From Erythrobacter colymbi (lineage in GTDB: Bacteria > Pseudomonadota > Alphaproteobacteria > Sphingomonadales > Sphingomonadaceae), in the NCBI RefSeq assembly GCF_002155685.1, contig NZ_MUYK01000017.1, forward strand, positions 1-51,509: 51,509 nucleotides of DNA, read 5' to 3'. Below the pieces are notes generated by a model that saw only the letters and a program-made list of their open reading frames with translations, was not told the origin of the DNA and ran no database searches. Position 1 is the stretch's first letter. Every line of letters begins with the position of its first letter. Shown here piece after piece: positions 48,283-51,509 of this stretch. The position numbers and the translations under genes are program-made.

Positions 48283-49485
48283 TCAGCCATTGACGAGAAG
48301 GCTTTCGTCGATTGCCTGGGTCCGCCCCCAGCCTTGCCTGACAAGTTGCTCTACCTGTCCGAGAGCTTCATCAAGGTTGGACCGGCATCGCTTGTGCGTC
48401 CTCGAGGTCCCAATAGGCTTCTCCAGTTCGTAGATCGTCATCATGCGCAGCGCGGCGTGGCTGATTTCTGCGCTCTCCAAGATAGGAATGGGGAGCAGGG
48501 CAGGGCCAAAGGCCTGCTCCATGATTGTCCTCACCATCTCGTGGCTCGGGTCACCGCTGTCGAACTTCGAGCACAAGAGGCGTACAAAATTGTATTCGAC
48601 CGCCACCCCTGCCTCGATCAGTTGCTCGATCACCTGATCCATCATTGAAAGAAACTGTACGGTCGAGCAGAAGTCCGGCGTTGTCGCTGCGAGCGGCACG
48701 AGCAACGAGTTAGCCGCCTGCATCACTGCAAGAGAGATCGTTCCCAATGCTGGAGGCGGATCTAGAATCACGACGTCATAATCGCGAGCCAGGTCAACAA
48801 GACCCTGCTTCAGTTTCCGAAAGCGTGCGGCAAGGACGTTTTGCCCGTCTGCACCCGATGCGGCGAGTTCGTATTCAACGTCAAAAAGTTCCAGATTTGA
48901 CGGGATGAGGTCGACATTTGGCCAAGGGGTGCTCTTGACCGCATAAAGGAGGTCCGCCTGCGTCGGGTCAATCGAGAGATACGGGTAGAGAGTTTCATCC
49001 CTCGTGATGTTGAAATGAGGATTGAACCCAAAGAGCGTGGTTGTCGTAGCTTGACTGTCGCAGTCGACGACCAGGACGCGGTAGCCTTGAACTGCGAAGT
49101 AATGCGCTAAGTGTGTTGTGACCGTGGATTTGCCGACACCGCCCTTGAAATTCTGGACGGCGATCATGGCAGGCGTGTCTTTGGCGCTGCGGGCAGGGCT
49201 CGCGTCGAGCACTTGCCGCATTTGCTGGATGTCCTCGATCGTGTACCCGATCCGCCTTCCGTTCTCACCCGACGGGGGAGGGGGCAGTCGTCCATCCTCC
49301 TCGGCCATTCGGATCCTGTTGGTTGAACAGCCAAGCAGTTGAGCTGTTTCCGCAATTCCGAACCTGATATGAAGACCCTTGCGGCTGTCAGGCAGAAATG
49401 CCTTGCGTCGGAGTCGTTCAATCATCCGTTCGCCAGCCTCCGCAAGATCGCCGATCTGGCTCACGATTGAATCAGAATATGCCAT
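48283..49485 (-). CDS. parA: partition ATPase ParA (type Ia, HTH N terminus)
   Basis: A 400-residue ParA. The N-terminal 100 residues carry a MerR-like HTH (AETAQLLGCSTNRIRMAEEDGRLPPP) for operator binding. The ATPase domain follows with a deviant Walker A KGGVGKST (114-121), LVVDCDSQATTT and DVVILDPPPALG. ParA of this type segregates plasmid copies and represses its own promoter. Three AACCTTCAA-type sites lie directly upstream and fit such autoregulation. It is first in the parA-parB-repA order, like RepABC replicons. Confidence 0.95.
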   Translation of the reverse strand: MAYSDSIVSQIGDLAEAGERMIERLRRKAFLPDSRKGLHIRFGIAETAQLLGCSTNRIRMAEEDGRLPPPPSGENGRRIGYTIEDIQQMRQVLDASPARSAKDTPAMIAVQNFKGGVGKSTVTTHLAHYFAVQGYRVLVVDCDSQATTTTLFGFNPHFNITRDETLYPYLSIDPTQADLLYAVKSTPWPNVDLIPSNLELFDVEYELAASGADGQNVLAARFRKLKQGLVDLARDYDVVILDPPPALGTISLAVMQAANSLLVPLAATTPDFCSTVQFLSMMDQVIEQLIEAGVAVEYNFVRLLCSKFDSGDPSHEMVRTIMEQAFGPALLPIPILESAEISHAALRMMTIYELEKPIGTSRTHKRCRSNLDEALGQVEQLVRQGWGRTQAIDESLLVNG

Positions 49486-49497
49486 TCGGAAGGGTCC

Positions 49498-49572
49498 TTG
49501 AAGGTTTTGAGCGAACTGAATAGTTGAAAACCTTCAATTCGGCAAGCATGTGTCAGAGAACCTTCAAAGGTT
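49498..49572 (-). promoter_or_regulatory. parA: parA promoter with three operator copies
   Basis: On the minus strand TTGCCG (49545-49540), 17-bp spacer, TATTCA (49522-49517). The nonamer AACCTTCAA occurs within the spacer (49529-49537), inverted near the start codon (49498-49506), and as the palindrome AACCTTCAAAGGTT upstream (49559-49572). This layout fits autorepression by ParA. Confidence 0.8.
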
Positions 49573-49601
49573 GGTTAGTGGCGCTCGGTGTCAGTTCCTG
49601 A

Positions 49602-50102
49602 TTATCCAAGATTCTCGGATCTCGGTACTTCCACAAGGCGGGTTAGGGCCGGCATTATCGCGGCGAATCGGCCTGTGACGTCCGACCCAGCTTGGCCTGC
49701 GACGATGCTGATTGTTTGTTCGGAGAACGCGGCAAAGAGTGCTCTTTGTTCGGGCGAAATGTCGTCCTTCGTCAGCGTCAGAAGCTCCTGTACGAAGCTC
49801 ATCGATGCATGGCAGACCTGTTTGAAGATGGGGTCGAAGTAGAGCATGCCTTCGCCTGCAACTTCGATCGCAATGAACAACCGAGCTCGGTCCATCTCGA
49901 ACAGGTCAATCAACTGGTGCCGAAAGTTCGCACATATGTTGGCTCGGCCATTCTTGACCTTGCTGACCAGGCTCATTCCCTTGCCGGTCGCTAGGGCTAC
50001 CTCTCTGTTGGTCATCCCGTTGCGCCGCCACGCCTCCGTCAGCACGATCCGGTACTGCTCGAAGCGAGCGGCCCTGCGTTCTTCGTTAAGGACATTCTGC
50101 AT
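49602..50102 (-). CDS. XRE-family transcriptional regulator
   Basis: A 166-residue regulator with an HTH at about residues 30-60 (GMTNREVALATGKGMSLVSKVKNGR) and a helical C-terminal domain without a known ligand motif. It is encoded divergently from the pilus operon across a 404-base control region full of palindromes, so it is the best local candidate for their control; this is inference. It has its own promoter with a perfect TTGACA. Confidence 0.85.
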   Translation of the reverse strand: MQNVLNEERRAARFEQYRIVLTEAWRRNGMTNREVALATGKGMSLVSKVKNGRANICANFRHQLIDLFEMDRARLFIAIEVAGEGMLYFDPIFKQVCHASMSFVQELLTLTKDDISPEQRALFAAFSEQTISIVAGQAGSDVTGRFAAIMPALTRLVEVPRSENLG

Positions 50103-50125
50103 AAGCCTTGGACCCCTTAATCTAA

Positions 50126-50155
50126 TAGTAACTTAGGGTCTAGGCGCATTGTCAA
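50126..50155 (-). promoter_or_regulatory. promoter of the XRE regulator gene
   Basis: On the minus strand TTGACA (50155-50150), 18-bp spacer, TTACTA (50131-50126). Imperfect arms GACCC(C)TTA and TTAGGGTC (about 50111-50140) flank the -10 box, a possible autoregulatory operator. Confidence 0.7.
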
Positions 50156-50252
50156 GTATTAATCTTTGGGATGATGGCTAATTGGATTCATCTCGTCCGG
50201 CAGTGACCATCCTCACTGATGCAGAAATTTCATTCAGTTTCAAAGGGAGGAA

Positions 50253-50370
50253 GGAAAATTTTTCCTATGAGGGAGAATTTACGTCCGTCAGGATGGAGAA
50301 TTTCTCCTCGGCCTAGGAATAGAATTCTCAAGATAAGGAAAATATTTCGTCCGAAGACGAAAATTCCTCC
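50253..50370. promoter_or_regulatory. phased palindrome array before the pilus operon
   Basis: Six related sites: GGAAAATTTTTCC (50253-50265), GGAGAATTTACGTCC (50272-50286), GGAGAATTTCTCC (50295-50307), GGAATAGAATTCTC (50317-50330), GGAAAATATTTCGTCC (50337-50352), and GACGAAAATTCCTCC (50356-50370, inverted). Centres are 18-22 bp apart, two helical turns. The first site is identical to the one before the transglycosylase gene. Confidence 0.75.
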
Positions 50371-50506
50371 TCTGCTGAGCAACCCGTTTGACAAGTTGCG
50401 ACGAATTGAGTGGCAGTCAAAGATATTTGGCTTGAAGCATAGGCTGGTTTCCCGTTTGCTTTCTTAGGTTCCGTAATCCCGCGGGGCCGTACAACGGGGA
50501 ATTGCA

Positions 50507-50830
50507 ATGAATGCACTCTCGATGAAGCAGGGTCTGTCGCCGAACACGATCCTCATGGCGCTGGCGGTCTTCGCCATCGTCACTCTCCTGACGATCGGTG
50601 CGGCCTATGCCGGTACCGACAACACCTTCAACACCGCGCTGAACACTTTCACGAACTTCCTCGAAGGTTCGGGCGGTCGGATCATCACCGTGATGAGCCT
50701 TGCCGGCGGCCTCGTGGCCCTCGGTTCGGGCCGTTTCAGCCTTGCCCAGGTCGCCGTCCCGGTCGCCGTGGGCGTGGGTGCCGGCACCGGCGTTCCGATC
50801 GTCACCTCGACCGTCACCGCGACGATCTGA
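50507..50830 (+). CDS. traA: conjugative pilin (F-type TraA / VirB2-like)
   Basis: A 107-residue prepilin with a long leader (hydrophobic about 15-32) and a likely cleavage after AAYA (residue 35). Two hydrophobic helices follow (about 57-72 and 80-100) around a GSGRF turn, the standard TraA/VirB2 layout. Sequence similarity to F pilin is low, so the call also depends on the following traL and traE. CGGGGAA precedes the ATG. It is the first gene of the transfer operon behind the palindrome array. Confidence 0.85.
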   Translation: MNALSMKQGLSPNTILMALAVFAIVTLLTIGAAYAGTDNTFNTALNTFTNFLEGSGGRIITVMSLAGGLVALGSGRFSLAQVAVPVAVGVGAGTGVPIVTSTVTATI

Positions 50831-50864
50831 GGCGTCGCTCAACCAAAGGGGAGGGCGGTAAGTC

Positions 50865-51149
50865 ATGGACCGGTACAGCATTCCTTCGCATCTCGACGAT
50901 CCTGAACTCATCGGGTTCTGGACGCTGGATGAGTTCCTCGCGATGGCAGTTCCGTTCATCTGGGGCATTCTGACGCAGCATGTCGTGATCGGACTGGTGC
51001 TGGCGGTGCTTGGATGGTGGGGCTTTCGCAAGCTCAAAGCCGGTCGGGCCACATCGTGGGTGTTCCACATGGCCTACTGGTACCTGCCGTCGAGTTTCAC
51101 CGGACTCAAGGCGACGCCGCCCTCCCATCTTCGCATGATGGTGGGCTGA
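50865..51149 (+). CDS. traL: TraL, F-type pilus assembly protein
   Basis: A 94-residue inner-membrane protein typical of TraL: an N-terminal IPSHLDDPELIGFWTLDE motif, two transmembrane stretches (about 25-48, and the WGF region), and an amphipathic end. TraL is needed for F-pilus assembly and forms part of the inner-membrane platform (VirB3-like). AAAGGGGAGG lies upstream of the ATG, 34 bases after the pilin stop. Confidence 0.9.
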   Translation: MDRYSIPSHLDDPELIGFWTLDEFLAMAVPFIWGILTQHVVIGLVLAVLGWWGFRKLKAGRATSWVFHMAYWYLPSSFTGLKATPPSHLRMMVG

Positions 51150-51151
51150 CA

Positions 51152-51509
51152 TGGATCATTCCTACGGACTGGCGCAATCGCAGCGGGTGCTCAAGCAGCG
51201 CAATATGCTGGGCATCACGGCGCTCACGTTGGCAGGGCTTCTGGTCTTGCTGTTGATCTTCGGGTTCACGCGCGATCGCGAAATCGTTCTTCAACCCGTG
51301 CTGCGCAGCCCGCTGACAGTGTCGTCGAGTGGCGTCTCGAAGGAATATCTCGAGATGGTGACGCGCGACACCGCGCTCATCGCACTCAACCGCAGCCCGG
51401 AAAATCTCAACTACTGGATGGAGACGATCCTCGAAATCGCCGCGCCCGAGGCCCACGGGGCGCTCAAGCGTGACCTCATGAAGGTCATCAAGGAGCAGGG
51501 CAATTCGAG
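51152..51509 (+). CDS. traE: TraE, F-type pilus assembly protein (3' end beyond the window)
   Basis: Partial: 119 codons, open to the window edge. An N-terminal cytoplasmic segment (QSQRVLKQRNM), one transmembrane helix (about 20-38) and a periplasmic domain beginning EIVLQPVLRSPLTVSSSGVSKEYLEMVTRD match TraE (VirB5/VirB8-like assembly factor of F-type systems). It starts two bases after the traL stop. More transfer genes are expected to the right. Confidence 0.9.

Noticed and set aside
50388..50393. TTGACA as the pilus-operon promoter
   Set aside because: No acceptable -10 box lies 16-18 bp downstream; the true promoter is probably regulator-dependent.

Overview
The window is GC-rich plasmid DNA, most likely from an alphaproteobacterium of the sphingomonad group (Sphingomonas, Novosphingobium or Erythrobacter type). 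This rests on three things: the combination of an RPA-type RepA, a ParA with an N-terminal HTH and ParB; an F-like transfer system with a MobF relaxase; and a long run of small plasmid-type DUF genes with a strawberry-notch helicase/methylase and ArdC. No tRNA, rRNA or CRISPR array was found. The left edge coincides with the end of an IS256-family element and the right edge cuts traE.

Layout: (1) 1-1425, an IS256-family insertion sequence. (2) 1518-8714, a metal-response island. A divergent merR / glutaredoxin-MauE pair shares a mer-type operator. It is followed by a tightly overlapping operon of a CnrY-like anti-sigma, a CnrX-like metal sensor and a CnrH-like ECF sigma factor, then copA, copB, copC and copD, and a decayed NTF2-like gene. 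(3) 9114-10006, a Xre/RES toxin-antitoxin pair. (4) 10046-17448, the DNA-processing half of conjugation on the minus strand: an RHH accessory protein, TraD coupling protein, MobF relaxase and small downstream genes. A candidate oriT lies at about 17.56-17.76 kb.

(5) 17.7-36 kb, a long accessory region, probably the leading region that enters the recipient first. It holds ssb, a DUF2493/YspA-like SLOG protein, DUF736, DUF3768, a PAPS-reductase-like ATP pyrophosphatase, many unknown small proteins and ArdC, nearly all on the minus strand. (6) 36.2-43.5 kb, a ParB-domain protein, a giant methyltransferase/helicase and a CHC2/Toprim protein. (7) 43.7-45.2 kb, a lytic transglycosylase, a small membrane protein and a WGR protein. 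(8) 45.2-49.6 kb, the replication and partition module: 22-bp iterons, repA, twin palindromes, parB, parA and parA operators. (9) 49.6-51.5 kb, an XRE regulator facing a control region with an array of palindromes, followed by the start of the F-type pilus operon (pilin, traL, traE).

The most unusual non-coding signals are these. A polypurine G-tract (sense strand) recurs next to stop codons across the minus-strand operons. A 13-bp palindrome is shared exactly by the transglycosylase promoter and the pilus-operon control region, where degenerate copies recur about every 20-22 bp. Two structured leaders of minus-strand genes show compensating changes, and a 161-bp repeat is duplicated 871 bp apart. 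Function assignments come from motifs read by eye; no database search was run.
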